DNA from: CAVZCC01 sp963773765
Lineage (GTDB): Bacteria; Actinomycetota; Acidimicrobiia; Acidimicrobiales; Microtrichaceae
Reading direction: 5' to 3'
DNA: 64,000 bases
Assembly (NCBI GenBank): GCA_963773765.1
Contig: CAVZCC010000004.1
Span: forward strand, 164,278-228,277
Under the pieces are notes generated by a model. That model was not told where the DNA came from and made no database searches. It saw nothing but the letters and a program-made list of their open reading frames with translations. Of this stretch, positions 19,709 to 28,860 are shown in pieces (positions within the stretch are counted from its first letter, which is position 1; every line of letters begins with the position of its first letter). The position numbers were made by a program, and so were the translations under genes.

Positions 19709-21155
19709 ATGCCGAACTCCCCGCAGGGCGCCGCGTTCTTCGACCTGGACCGGACCCTGCTGTCCGGCGGCAGCGGGCCCATCATCGGGGAGGCCCTGCG
19801 CAAGGTCGGCCTGCTGCCCGATCGCCGCATGGGCATCGAGACCGCCCTGTTCAAGGTGTTCGACGTCATCGGCGAGACCTGGCCGTCCATGCTGCTCACC
19901 CGCCAGGGGGCCCGCATGTCCAAGGGGTGGCAGATCGCGCTGGTGGACAAGGCGGCCCACCTGGCCGCCGAACCGCTGGCCGACGCCGTCCTGCCCTACG
20001 CCCACCACCTCTTCGACGAGCACCGCGCCGCCGGCCGTCCGCTGGTCATGGCGACGACCACGCCCATCGACCTGATCCGCCCCCTCGCCAAGGCCCTGGG
20101 CTTCGACGACGTCATCGCCACCACCTACGGCCGACGCGACGGGCACTTCGACGGCACGATCGACGGCGAGTTCGTCTGGGGCCGGGGCAAGGCCCGCTCG
20201 GTGGCGGAGTGGGCCGGTGCCCACGACGTGGACCTGGACGTGAGCTACGCCTACTCCGACAGCTACTACGACGTGCCGCTGCTCTCCATCGTCGGCCACC
20301 CCCGCGCCGTGAACCCGGACCCACGCATGGTGGCGGTCGCCACGCTGCGACGGTGGCCGATCGTCCACCTGGACGTGCCCGCCGGCGTGCCCAAGTTCGC
20401 CGGCGTCGAACCGCAGCGCATCCTGTTCCTGCTGGCCCAGGCCCAGTTCCTGCCGTGGGTGCGGTTCGAGCTGTCCGGGCTGGAGCACATCCCCCGGGTG
20501 GGTCCCGCCATCATCGTCGCCAACCACCGGTCCTACCTGGATCCGCTGGCGCTGGGCTACCTGCTGGCCAAGCGGGGTCGGCCGGTGCGGTTCCTGGGCA
20601 AGAAGGAGGTCTTCGACGCCCCGATCGTGGGCGACCTGGCCACCGCCATGGGGGGCATCCGGGTGGACCGCGGCACCGGCTCCGACGAACCGCTGCAGGC
20701 GGCCGAGGACGCGCTGGCCGCAGGGGAGATGGTGGCGATCATGCCCCAGGGGACCATTCCCCGTGGGCCCGCCTTCTTCGACCCGGCGCTCACCGGACGG
20801 TGGGGAGCGGCACGCCTGGCCCACGCCTCCGGGCGCGCCCATCATCCCGGTCGGCCTGTGGGGCACCGAGCAGGTCTGGCCCCGCAGCGCCAGGATGCCG
20901 GACGTGACCAACGTGCTGCGCCCGCCCAGGGTGCAGGTCACGGTCGGTGACCCGGTTCCGCTGGAGCACGACAGCGTGGCACGGGACACCGAACGCATGA
21001 TGGCCGCCATCGTGGACCTGCTGCCCCCGGAGGCCCGTGAGCAACGCGTGCCCACCCGGGAGGAACTGGCCCGCACCTATCCGGGCGGTGTGATCCCCGA
21101 CGACCTGGGCGACGCGGCCGAGCACGAGTCGTCCCGCCGCCCCGGCACCGACTGA
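19709..21155 (+). CDS. HAD-IB phosphatase fused to PlsC-type acyltransferase (one frame break)
   Basis: About 481 residues after removing one base. Residues ~1-220 are a HAD-IB (SerB-like) phosphatase: AAFFDLDRTLLSGGSG holds the nucleophile Asp, and SYAYSDSYYDVPLLSIVG the metal Asp. The second half is a 1-acylglycerol-3-phosphate acyltransferase domain with IVANHRSYLDPLALG (the H-x4-D motif) and IMPQGTIPRGPAF. This two-domain protein is common in actinobacteria and is placed in phospholipid or triacylglycerol assembly at the membrane. The frame breaks near 20833, where GGG in place of GG splits ASG from APIIPVGLWG; 1447 minus 1 is 482 codons. I infer a sequence error. Confidence 0.88.
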
Positions 21156-21264
21156 CTGCACGGACCGGCGGCGCCGGGCTCGCTCAAGTGGTGACTCGCT
21201 CGGACCGATACCGATTGCGTCCGGGCACGCCAGGGTGGCGGCCGAGGGACCCAGGGGCAGGTCC

Positions 21265-22474
21265 GTGTTCACACGCAGGTTCACGCTCACCCACGGCCGG
21301 ACCGTGTCCCGACGAGGGCCCGTCGGTCTCGGCCCGGCGCTGGTCCTCGTGGTGGCAGCCGTCGCGGTGGGATGTGCACCGGCATCGGGGGGGACCCGGA
21401 GCGCGTCCGAACTCGGGATCCCGGTCGCGCGGGGCGCACGGCATGACCACGCTGCCGCCGGCCTCCCCACCCGATCCGCTCGTCCCCGTGACCACCGTGG
21501 AGCCGTCCCGGCCGCCCGGCCCCTCCGGCCCCCACCCCGTCGAGGGTTCCTTCATCACTCCCGGCGTTCGCTCCGGTGTCGGCGGATGCGCGCTGTTCCC
21601 GCGTGACAACGCCTTCCATGCGGATGTGCGCCGGCTGCCCGTCCACCCACGTTCGACGCAGATGATCTCGGTCGCGGGACCGGAGCGGCAGGTCGGAGCA
21701 GGCTTCGGATCCGGGATCTGGATGGGCTCACGGAAGGGCTTCCCCGTGAACGTGGTCGACGGCCGGTCGGCGGAGCACAAGGACATCATCGTGTCGCTCG
21801 CGTACCAGTACATGTCCGAGACACAGGGCATCCCATGGCCCGAAGCGCCCATGTTCGAGGGGTGGCCGGGGCGGGCCTGGGACAAGCACCTGGTGACCGT
21901 CGACTCGTCGACCTGCCGGTCGTGGGAGCTCATCAATGTCCAGCCGCCGTGGGAGAACGCCTTCGGGTCGTTGCTGAACCGGTGGTACGCGGACGCATCG
22001 GTGTCCATCGACCTCTCGTCGAACAGCGCCAGGCCTGGAGGCACCGTCATCGCGTCGGGCCTGTCCATCCTGGCGACACTGGTGCGCTACGACGAAGTGG
22101 CAAGTGGCCGGATCGACCACGCGCTCGGCATGGCCGTGCCCGTGTCTCGCAAGGGCGGTTCCGTGTGGCCCGCGCTCGGTGGGGACGGGACCTCCACCGA
22201 TCCGGATGCCCCGCCCATGGGTTCCTGGCTGCGCCTCCGGCCGGATGTCGACCTGAGCGGGCTCGGGCCCCAGGCGCGGGTGGTCGCTGCGGCCCTCCAG
22301 GAGCACGGGGCGATCATCCAGGACACCGGGCCGGCGCCGGGCATCCCGGGTGAGCCGGACGTCCGGTGGAACGACGTCGACCTGGCCGATCTCGGACGCT
22401 TCACGCTGTCGGACTTCGAGATCGTGGATCCCGCACCCATGCGGGTCCCGGGAACGGACCTCCGGATCCGATAG
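21265..22474 (+). CDS. Exported lipoprotein, IDHAL-motif family paralog 1 (one frame break)
   Basis: About 402 residues after one base is removed. GTG 21265 gives a lipoprotein signal (VFTRRFTLTHGRTVSRR, hydrophobic core, lipobox AVAVGC). The frame breaks in a GGGG run near 21432 and continues as GAHGMTTLPPASPP. The body includes FPRDNAFHADVRRLPVHPRS, STCRSWELINVQPP, then RYDEVASGRIDHALGMAVPV and DPDAPPMGSWLRLRPDVDLS. The minus-strand neighbour at 22481 shares the second half closely, so these are tail-to-tail paralogs. Similar blocks (a G-x-IDHAL segment followed by a P-x-G-x-RLR segment) occur in exported actinobacterial proteins of unknown function, as I recall; I assign no activity. Confidence 0.78.
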
Positions 22475-22480
22475 GCCCGC

Positions 22481-23614
22481 TCACGGGCCCGGGGCCCTGG
22501 CTTCCATCGACTGCGGGGAGACCACCACGCCGGAGGTGTCGACGATCTCGAAGTCGTCGATCGTCAGCTGGCCCAGCGTCTGGAGGTCGGCTCCGTCCCA
22601 CCGTCGGTCGACGGTGCCGCGGAGGCCGAAACCGGGGCCCGTGTCGGACAGGAGGATGCCGTGGCGCTGCGCGGCTCTGGCGATCACCCCTGCCTGCGGA
22701 CCCAGGCCGCTCAGGTCGGCGTCCGGCCGGAGCCGTAGCCATGAGCCCATGGGCGGGGCGTCCGGATCGGCGGAGGTCCCGTCACTGCCCCGGGCGGGCC
22801 AGACGAACTGACCCTGTGCGGTGTGGGGCACCGCACCCAGGATCATGTGGTTGATCGCGCCCGAGGCGACCTCGGCGTACGTGATGGTTCCGGGCAGCAG
22901 CGGGAGGCCCGAGGCGATCGTCGAGCCCGTCGGGTACTGGACGCTGTCCATGCTCCACGTCGCGCCGGCTCCCGCCTGCCAGGAGCCGAACCAGCGCCGC
23001 GCCGAGATCAGCTCCCAGACCCGCCGGCCCCGGACATCCAGGGCGAGGTAGTGCTGGTCCGCACCGTAGGTCGGCAGTCCCTCGATGTACGCGGGGTCGG
23101 TGATCGGGAACGGACCGCGGTAGGAGCCGCCCGGCCGGGGGAGGTCCACCTCCACCATCGGGGTCGTGGCGTCCACCAGGTTGAAGGGCATGCCCCAGGC
23201 GACGCCGTCGGTCACGACGCCCTGGAAGCCGGCCCCCAGCCGGATGCCGTCCTGGGAGGCGATCCACCGTTCGCTGTCGGCGGCCACCGGGAGGTCGGTC
23301 ACCGTTCGGTAGAAGAACGCGCTGTCCGGGAGCAGCCGGGGCAGTGCCGGGAACTCTGGGACGAAGAACGGGGGTGGCCAGTACATCGCGGTCAGGACCA
23401 GCCCGAGCACGGCGACGACCGATGCGGCGGTGACCCCGAGCGGCCGGCGTCGCCGATCGGGATCACGCCGGCTCCTCCTGCGTCGGCCGAGGATGGCGAC
23501 GGTCAAGGCGATCACGCCCGTCAGGAGCATCAAGCGGCCCAATCCGCCCATCAGGAAGTCGGATCCCGGCGTGAGCACGTCGGGTCCGACGATCATCGGA
23601 TCCCCGTCCGCCAC
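22481..23614 (-). CDS. Membrane-anchored IDHAL-motif family paralog 2
   Basis: A protein of 377 residues with a GTG start. It begins with a hydrophobic segment GRLMLLTGVIALTVAIL, an Arg-rich loop and a second hydrophobic segment ending AMYWPPP, so the rest is probably outside the cell. The exported part contains DSAFFYRTVTDLPVAADSE, PFNLVDATTPMVEV and YLALDVRGRRVWELISARR. These are followed by TYAEVASGAINHMILGAVPH and DPDAPPMGSWLRLRPDADLS, the same blocks as in the 21265 lipoprotein, with INHMI replacing IDHAL. The two genes end 6 bases apart on opposite strands. Function unknown. Confidence 0.82.
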   Translation of the reverse strand: MADGDPMIVGPDVLTPGSDFLMGGLGRLMLLTGVIALTVAILGRRRRSRRDPDRRRRPLGVTAASVVAVLGLVLTAMYWPPPFFVPEFPALPRLLPDSAFFYRTVTDLPVAADSERWIASQDGIRLGAGFQGVVTDGVAWGMPFNLVDATTPMVEVDLPRPGGSYRGPFPITDPAYIEGLPTYGADQHYLALDVRGRRVWELISARRWFGSWQAGAGATWSMDSVQYPTGSTIASGLPLLPGTITYAEVASGAINHMILGAVPHTAQGQFVWPARGSDGTSADPDAPPMGSWLRLRPDADLSGLGPQAGVIARAAQRHGILLSDTGPGFGLRGTVDRRWDGADLQTLGQLTIDDFEIVDTSGVVVSPQSMEARAPGP

Positions 23615-23621
23615 GACGGTC

Positions 23622-23627
23622 AGGGTA
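23622..23627 (-). promoter_or_regulatory. TACCCT -10 box, leaderless start of the 23614 gene
   Basis: On the minus strand TACCCT ends 7 bases before the GTG at 23614. Confidence 0.45.
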
Positions 23628-23727
23628 CCGGGTCATTCCGGTCCGCCGTGGCGGGGCACGGCGTCGAGCCCGGTCAGGATGACCCCAAGCCTCCGGCGGT
23701 GGGTTTGTTCGCGCCGGTGATCTCGTC

Positions 23728-23733
23728 CATCCT
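23728..23733 (+). promoter_or_regulatory. CATCCT -10-like box before the 23740 gene
   Basis: CATCCT ends 6 bases before ATG 23740. It departs from TANNNT at the first base, but the spacing fits the leaderless pattern of this genome. Confidence 0.35.
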
Positions 23734-23739
23734 CTTCGA

Positions 23740-25506
23740 ATGGGTGTGTGGGGGTCAGTGCGGTCCGTCCCGGGCCGGTTGCCCTGGTGGGGCTCGGCGC
23801 TGGTGGGCATCGCGGCGATCGTCGTCCTTGCTTCCCCGGTGGCAGCGCGGTTCGGAGCGTCCCAGCAGCGTTCGTACGGCTGGTACACGACGGCAGAGGG
23901 GACTCTCCTGACCGGGCTCATCCTCGACCAGGTGCAGTACGCACGGCTGGCCGACGCCACCGCGGGTCGTGCGCCGTCGAGTGAGGTCGCTCCCTTCACC
24001 AACCGGTCCCTGGCACCGTGGATGGCCGGACGGCTCGGTCTCGATGCTCCGCTCGCCCTGCTGGTCGTCAACCTCTCGTCCTTGGCGCTCGGGACGTTCG
24101 CCCTGGCGCGGCTGGCGATGGACCTCAGCCGCCGTCGCGGTGCCACGTTCGTCGCCGTGGCGATCTGGGCACTGTCGTTTCCCGTGTTCAAGTACACGGG
24201 TGGTGGGTTCGTGGACCCGGCTGCCGTGGGGCTGCTGCCGGTGGTGATGCTGGCGCTGTGGCGTCGCTGGTTGGTGGTCGGGCTCGTGGTGCTCGGTGCA
24301 GCGATCTGGATGAAGGAAACCTCCCTGGCCGTCCTGCCGGTGGCGCTCGCTGTCGAATGGATGCGCCCTGGAGTCGCCAGGTCGCGTCGTCTCGTGCGTG
24401 GCGGTGCGTGGGTTGCGGTCGCACTGGTCGCATACATCACCGCCGGGGTTCCCGGGGGCGGGCATCTCATCGTGTTCGCACCATGGGTTCCGAGGTCGTT
24501 CGTCACGGTCGAACGCATGTTGTTGTTCAACATCGGGCGGCCCGGTCGAATCATCGCCTACGGACTGACGGTGCTTCCGGCGGTGTTCGGGGTCGCCTTG
24601 TGGTGGCGGGGGCGGAAGCGATCCGTGCCGATCCTTCCGGAGTCGGACGCCGTACCTCTGGTGATCGGCTGTCTCACCGGAGCCGTCCTCGGCCTGACAG
24701 CACTGCCCACCGCCGTATGGGACGGTCGAACAGTGTGGACGACCGTCCCCATGGCCGCTCTCCTCATTGCTGGCTGGACCACTGTCGGGGACCCCGTGGC
24801 AGACCTACGGGGTGTGCCGCGAATGGCCCGACGCGTCGTTGTGCCGGTGTTGGGCCTCGGTGTTCTCTGGCTGGCGTTCATCGCGATCGCTCCCAAACCC
24901 GCAGGGCCGGTGGTCCTGGATGACAGGTATCGACCGCGATTCACCGCACCACCGACCCGACCCGAGGACCTGTCGACCCGCAGCATCACCGGAAGGGGGG
25001 AGCGGTCGATCGAATTGGCGGGGAACACGCCATTGTTGGTGGAGTTCGACAGCTCCACGCCGATCAGCCTGCGTTCCGCGGACCAGGAGCTCATCCGGTC
25101 GGGACGGGCGAGGCGGGGAGTGGCGTTGTTCGATCCGGCGAGCGGCCGAACGCTCGATGTCTCGGCAGCGGGAGCATGGCGGCTGCTCGTCCGGCCCGTC
25201 TCCAGCGCCATCTTCTGGGAGGCCTTGTCTCCTCTGGACGGACAGGGTCCGAACGTGCTCGTCTTCCCGGGTGGTCTCGTCACACCTGTCGAGGTGGCCT
25301 GGAGTTCGGACGATCCTCGGGATCGCGTCCGATTCGTGGGTGGGTGCCGTCTCGGCACATGCGGTGAACTGCCGCGCAACAACGGCGTGATTCCGGCCGG
25401 AACGGAGGCCCTGGTGGTTGATGCCGCCGGCTCGTGGGAAATCGTTCCTGGCCTTCCGGCCGAGGGTCAACAGCCGCCTCTCCGGGGAACGGACCTGTCA
25501 GGCTGA
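23740..25506 (+). CDS. Polytopic membrane protein with exported C-terminal domain
   Basis: A protein of 588 residues. I count around nine hydrophobic segments in the first ~400 residues (WWGSALVGIAAIVVLASPVAA; SLALGTFALARLAMDL; VVGLVVLGAAIWM; VAVALVAYITAGV; and later ones), with a large first outer loop YTTAEGTLLTGLILDQVQYARLAD. This layout, a long first loop followed by paired helices, resembles GT-C glycosyltransferase-like or mannosyltransferase-like membrane proteins, but I see no decisive acidic motif. The final ~190 residues (LDDRYRPRFTAPPTRPEDLS onward) are hydrophilic and beta-rich, probably outside, with two Cys in VGGCRLGTCGEL. It lies between the paralog pair and the heptose glycan cluster, so a role in surface glycan assembly is a guess. 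Confidence 0.75.
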   Translation: MGVWGSVRSVPGRLPWWGSALVGIAAIVVLASPVAARFGASQQRSYGWYTTAEGTLLTGLILDQVQYARLADATAGRAPSSEVAPFTNRSLAPWMAGRLGLDAPLALLVVNLSSLALGTFALARLAMDLSRRRGATFVAVAIWALSFPVFKYTGGGFVDPAAVGLLPVVMLALWRRWLVVGLVVLGAAIWMKETSLAVLPVALAVEWMRPGVARSRRLVRGGAWVAVALVAYITAGVPGGGHLIVFAPWVPRSFVTVERMLLFNIGRPGRIIAYGLTVLPAVFGVALWWRGRKRSVPILPESDAVPLVIGCLTGAVLGLTALPTAVWDGRTVWTTVPMAALLIAGWTTVGDPVADLRGVPRMARRVVVPVLGLGVLWLAFIAIAPKPAGPVVLDDRYRPRFTAPPTRPEDLSTRSITGRGERSIELAGNTPLLVEFDSSTPISLRSADQELIRSGRARRGVALFDPASGRTLDVSAAGAWRLLVRPVSSAIFWEALSPLDGQGPNVLVFPGGLVTPVEVAWSSDDPRDRVRFVGGCRLGTCGELPRNNGVIPAGTEALVVDAAGSWEIVPGLPAEGQQPPLRGTDLSG

Positions 25507-25594
25507 ACGCTGTTGACATCCGGAGTCGTTCGATGCTGCGGGTGGAACCAGGTCGTCGGTGATCTGACTCGAACTCCAGGCGTCGGACTGCGGT

Positions 25595-27118
25595 TCAGCA
25601 GGTCCCGGACCACGAGCAGGGCGTCGTCACCAGGGGGAATCCCACCGCGATGCTGAAGGTGAGTGCGATGACCCATGCGCTGCCAAGCACCCGACGAACG
25701 CCTGGTCGGTCGGAATACTGAGCGTACGACCAACCCCAGCCGATGCTGGCCGTCAGGATCAGAGCTGGAGCGAAATCCACCGTGTACCGCATGGTGGAGG
25801 AGTTGAACGGAAGCGAAAGTGCGACCAGCACGACCAGCGCCAGCACGAGCGAGAGTCCCAGGAGTACCGCGAGCGGTCTGGCCCTTCGCCACATCTTGCG
25901 TGCGTTGGCGGCACAGATGATGAGGCCGACGGGAATCACCGGGTAGAGGGGCAACACACCCGCAACCCCCTCGTGGAAATGCCCACGGATCTCCGGGCCC
26001 CGGGTGCTGGTGCTCTCCTGCAGGAAGAAGAATGGCAACTTGGCATCGAGCCGCGGAAGCGCCACGAGGTAGTCCCACAGGTTCGGCGCAAGGTACGAGA
26101 GCTTGACCAACGGGTACGTCCGCAGGTTCCAGTAGGAGAGCTGGTACTGCGTGCCGAACTCCGTGAGGGAGCCGAATCGGGCCAGGTTGTAGGCACCCAG
26201 GAGGGCCCCGACGAACAGGTACGGTCCCGTGAGCGCCACCAGGTCCAGCCCGAGTCCCGAGGTCGCTCCCGCACGGCGCCGGGATCGTGCGATGAAGTAC
26301 CCGGTGAGCACCAGGTACGCACCGGCCACGAAGAGGTGTGGGCGTGCGCCGACCGCGGCGGCAAGGCAGAAGGCGCCGAGGGCGAGCATCCAGCGATTGG
26401 GCCGGTCCGGGTCGTGCATGGCAGAGAGGAGCACCGCGAGCCCCGTCATCACGAGGGCGTACCCGCACGCGATGGACGACTCGTAGCCGCGCCCGATCGT
26501 GAGGATCCACCATGCCGGTGTTGCCAGGCCGACTGCGCCGATCATCGAACACTCCGCCCACACGGCGAGCGTGGGCATGAAGCGGACCCGGAGCTGGACG
26601 ATGATGCCGACGGCGGCAAGGAACCCGATGCTGACGAACAGCAGGGTCGCCAGGTAGTCGGGCGGATCGGAGAGCCCCAGCAGCCGCCATGGGATGTGAA
26701 GCAGGACGGCCTGGGTGGGACCGTGCACGGAGTAGAGCCGGCCTTCGTAGAGGGCGAAGTCGTGGGCTCCACCGGCGAATCGGAACGACTCATTGGCGGT
26801 CGGATCGTAGGGATCGCTCAGCTCCAGGAGACCCGCGGGAACCGGCCTGATGTCGAGGTGGCCGTGCATGAGCGAGTCCGCCAACCTGGCGTGGAAGTTC
26901 GGGTCCTTCCCCTTCTGGAGGACCACAACCGCGGGTACCGAGGCAACCAGGTAGAGCATGAGCACGATGAGCATGCTGAGGCCGGTCAACCTCCTCCGGT
27001 TGAGCTCACCGGTCTCGTCCCGCATCCACACCCCGAGGCGGACTGCCACCGTTGCACCTTTCGCGTTGGTGGCCCGTCCCCCCGGTGTCGGCTGGTCGAG
27101 CGGACTCTCGGGTGTCAT
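25595..27118 (-). CDS. Polytopic membrane protein, GT-C glycosyltransferase-like
   Basis: A protein of 507 residues. ATG 27118 overlaps the stop of the methyltransferase gene as ATGA, which fixes the start. After a cytoplasmic N-terminus and a first helix (LTGLSMLIVLMLYLVASVPAVVVL), the first outer loop reads KDPNFHARLADSLMHGHLDIRP, the acidic loop position where GT-C enzymes place catalytic Asp. About ten more hydrophobic segments follow, the last near SIGWGWSYAQYS and VIALTFSIAVGFPLV. GT-C enzymes transfer sugars from polyprenyl-phosphate donors on the outer face of the membrane. It is the last gene of the heptose operon and would be the final transfer step or a glycan transporter; this is inference. 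Confidence 0.75.
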   Translation of the reverse strand: MTPESPLDQPTPGGRATNAKGATVAVRLGVWMRDETGELNRRRLTGLSMLIVLMLYLVASVPAVVVLQKGKDPNFHARLADSLMHGHLDIRPVPAGLLELSDPYDPTANESFRFAGGAHDFALYEGRLYSVHGPTQAVLLHIPWRLLGLSDPPDYLATLLFVSIGFLAAVGIIVQLRVRFMPTLAVWAECSMIGAVGLATPAWWILTIGRGYESSIACGYALVMTGLAVLLSAMHDPDRPNRWMLALGAFCLAAAVGARPHLFVAGAYLVLTGYFIARSRRRAGATSGLGLDLVALTGPYLFVGALLGAYNLARFGSLTEFGTQYQLSYWNLRTYPLVKLSYLAPNLWDYLVALPRLDAKLPFFFLQESTSTRGPEIRGHFHEGVAGVLPLYPVIPVGLIICAANARKMWRRARPLAVLLGLSLVLALVVLVALSLPFNSSTMRYTVDFAPALILTASIGWGWSYAQYSDRPGVRRVLGSAWVIALTFSIAVGFPLVTTPCSWSGTC

Positions 27119-27930
27119 CCCGTTCGAGAAGGGTCCAGCCGTCGTTCGCCGGTCCCACGTGAGAGCCGAGCCACGGCGACCAGCTGCCAGCCGAGCGGGC
27201 TGTTGTCGAGGTTGGCGCGGAACAGGCGATCGAAGACGTGCAGAGCCGCGCCACTCGCCCCGGAGGTGACAGCGCCCGGGTGCTGGGCGTCCTCGATGAG
27301 CCTCTTGCCCCGTGCGAAGACGGCGAGGCGGTACAGGTCGAAGAACGGGAAGCCGGCCGCCTGCAGCCGAAGTGGCTCCAGGCCGGCGCTCACCAAGGTC
27401 CGCTCGAGCGAGGCGCGGGTGAAATGGCGCCGATGCCCGATGTGGCGGTCGAAGGCAGACCGGGGGCCGGCGGGAACGGTGACAACCAGGATGGCTCCCG
27501 TCGTCAGGTAGGCGCACGCGTTGCGCAGCAGCACAGCAGGCTGATCAACGTGCTCGAGCACCTCTGAGCATGTGGCGACCGTTCCCCAGTGATCGAGCTC
27601 CGCCGACGGCGACTGGGACTGCAGCAGGTCGGTCTGCACGAAGCGGGCCTGCGGGGTCTTCAGGCGGGCCTGCTCGATGCCGGATGCGCTCAATTCGAGC
27701 CCAAGGCAGTCGATGTCAGGCTGGACACGTACTGCGTCGCGGATCAGGTCGCCCTGACCGGCGCCGATGTCCACGAGGCGGTCCCCGGGGCGCAGGTTCA
27801 GCGCCTCGAAGAGCAGGCGTCGACGATACGACTGAGCGGGATTGCCGGCGGCGGACTCGCCGTAGTCCGCCCAGTGCGTTTCCCAGTCGTCCTCGTACTG
27901 TGGCTCCGAGGTGGCCCCGTCTGGTGTCAC
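27115..27930 (-). CDS. Class I SAM-dependent methyltransferase
   Basis: A protein of 271 residues, start GTG 27930, overlapping the transaldolase stop. The SAM-binding motif I is LVDIGAGQGDLIRDAV, followed by CLGLELSASGIEQAR (motif II) and the post-II strand VATCSEVLEHVDQPAVLLRNAC. The segment VPAGPRSAFDRHIGHRRHFTRASLERTL is typical of methyltransferases found in glycan clusters. The N-terminus (YEDDWETHWADYGESAAGNPAQSYRRRLL) also fits that group. Acceptor unknown; a sugar or lipid-linked sugar in the same pathway is likely from the surroundings. Confidence 0.87.
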   Translation of the reverse strand: MTPDGATSEPQYEDDWETHWADYGESAAGNPAQSYRRRLLFEALNLRPGDRLVDIGAGQGDLIRDAVRVQPDIDCLGLELSASGIEQARLKTPQARFVQTDLLQSQSPSAELDHWGTVATCSEVLEHVDQPAVLLRNACAYLTTGAILVVTVPAGPRSAFDRHIGHRRHFTRASLERTLVSAGLEPLRLQAAGFPFFDLYRLAVFARGKRLIEDAQHPGAVTSGASGAALHVFDRLFRANLDNSPLGWQLVAVARLSRGTGERRLDPSRTG

Positions 27931-28649
27931 AGGCTGTACCCAGAGGTGCTGGCATCATCGAAGAACATCTGGACGGTCTCGAGCGAGAACTGGTCCAGGT
28001 CCTTGCCGACACCCGGCAACTTGGCCAGCAGGTCGTGGGTCATGGTGATGATGTGACACCCGATCGAGTCCGCCTGGAAGAGGTTGAGCAGCTCGCGGGG
28101 GCTGGCCCAGATCAACTTGATGTTGTCGTGGCCCTGCAGCAGGTCCAGGCTGCGTTGCATGATCGGAACCGGATCGCGGCCGGTGTCGGCCACGCGGCCG
28201 GCGAACACCGAGATGTTGCATGCGGGCCCATCGGCAAGGGCGGGGACCACCTCGGCGACCTGATGATCGGTCATGAGCGCCGTGACGTTCAGCTGGACAC
28301 CCTGGTCGGCAAGGCGGCGAACTGTGGGGACCGTACTCGCGCCCTGGGTGGTTGTCACCGGGACCTTGACGAACACGTTGTCGCCCCAGGATGACAACTT
28401 CACGGCCTGCTGCTCGATCTCGACGGGGTCATCGGCGAACACCTCGAACGAGACAGGTCGATCGGGGATCACCGTCAGGAGCTCACGGCCGAATGACTCG
28501 TAGTCCTGGACGCCGGCCTTTCGAAGCAACGTCGGGTTGGTGGTGAACCCAGCGATCAGCGGGTTCGACGCCAACGAGCGGATGGAATCGATATCCGCTC
28601 CATCGGCGAACAACTCGATCGTGAGACCTTCAATGGTGGGGTCCTGCAT
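27927..28649 (-). CDS. Transaldolase, small TalC/FSA-like type
   Basis: A protein of 240 residues, starting at ATG 28649 after a good GGAGG site. It has the (beta/alpha)8 motifs of the short transaldolase/fructose-6-phosphate aldolase family: ASNPLIAGFTTNPTLLRKAG, then NVFVKVPVTTTQGA with the Schiff-base Lys, LNVTALMTDHQV and ISVFAGRVADTGRDP. Transaldolases interconvert fructose-6-P plus erythrose-4-P with sedoheptulose-7-P plus glyceraldehyde-3-P. Placed inside a heptose operon, it could supply sedoheptulose-7-phosphate to GmhA. That link is inference. An aldolase role cannot be excluded. It overlaps the methyltransferase gene that follows. Confidence 0.88.
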   Translation of the reverse strand: MQDPTIEGLTIELFADGADIDSIRSLASNPLIAGFTTNPTLLRKAGVQDYESFGRELLTVIPDRPVSFEVFADDPVEIEQQAVKLSSWGDNVFVKVPVTTTQGASTVPTVRRLADQGVQLNVTALMTDHQVAEVVPALADGPACNISVFAGRVADTGRDPVPIMQRSLDLLQGHDNIKLIWASPRELLNLFQADSIGCHIITMTHDLLAKLPGVGKDLDQFSLETVQMFFDDASTSGYSL

Positions 28650-28860
28650 GGTTCCTCCCGCTGCCAGCAACATCCGCCCTGGATCTACTCGATGGTACTG
28701 AAGGGGCCGAGGAGCCGCTAACGCTGTTGAGGAGACCGCCCGCTGGCGCTCGCGATGTGGTCGTGGATCGGGAACTGCGGACACGCACGCCGAGGGCACC
28801 GTTCCACCTGAGAGACGAGGAGGGAGCAGGTCGCGCAACCCCGGAGGTGCGAGACGTTCG

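Noticed and set aside
25507..25594. Terminator between the 23740 and 25595 genes
   Set aside because: These genes converge, but I see no convincing inverted repeat in the 88-base gap.
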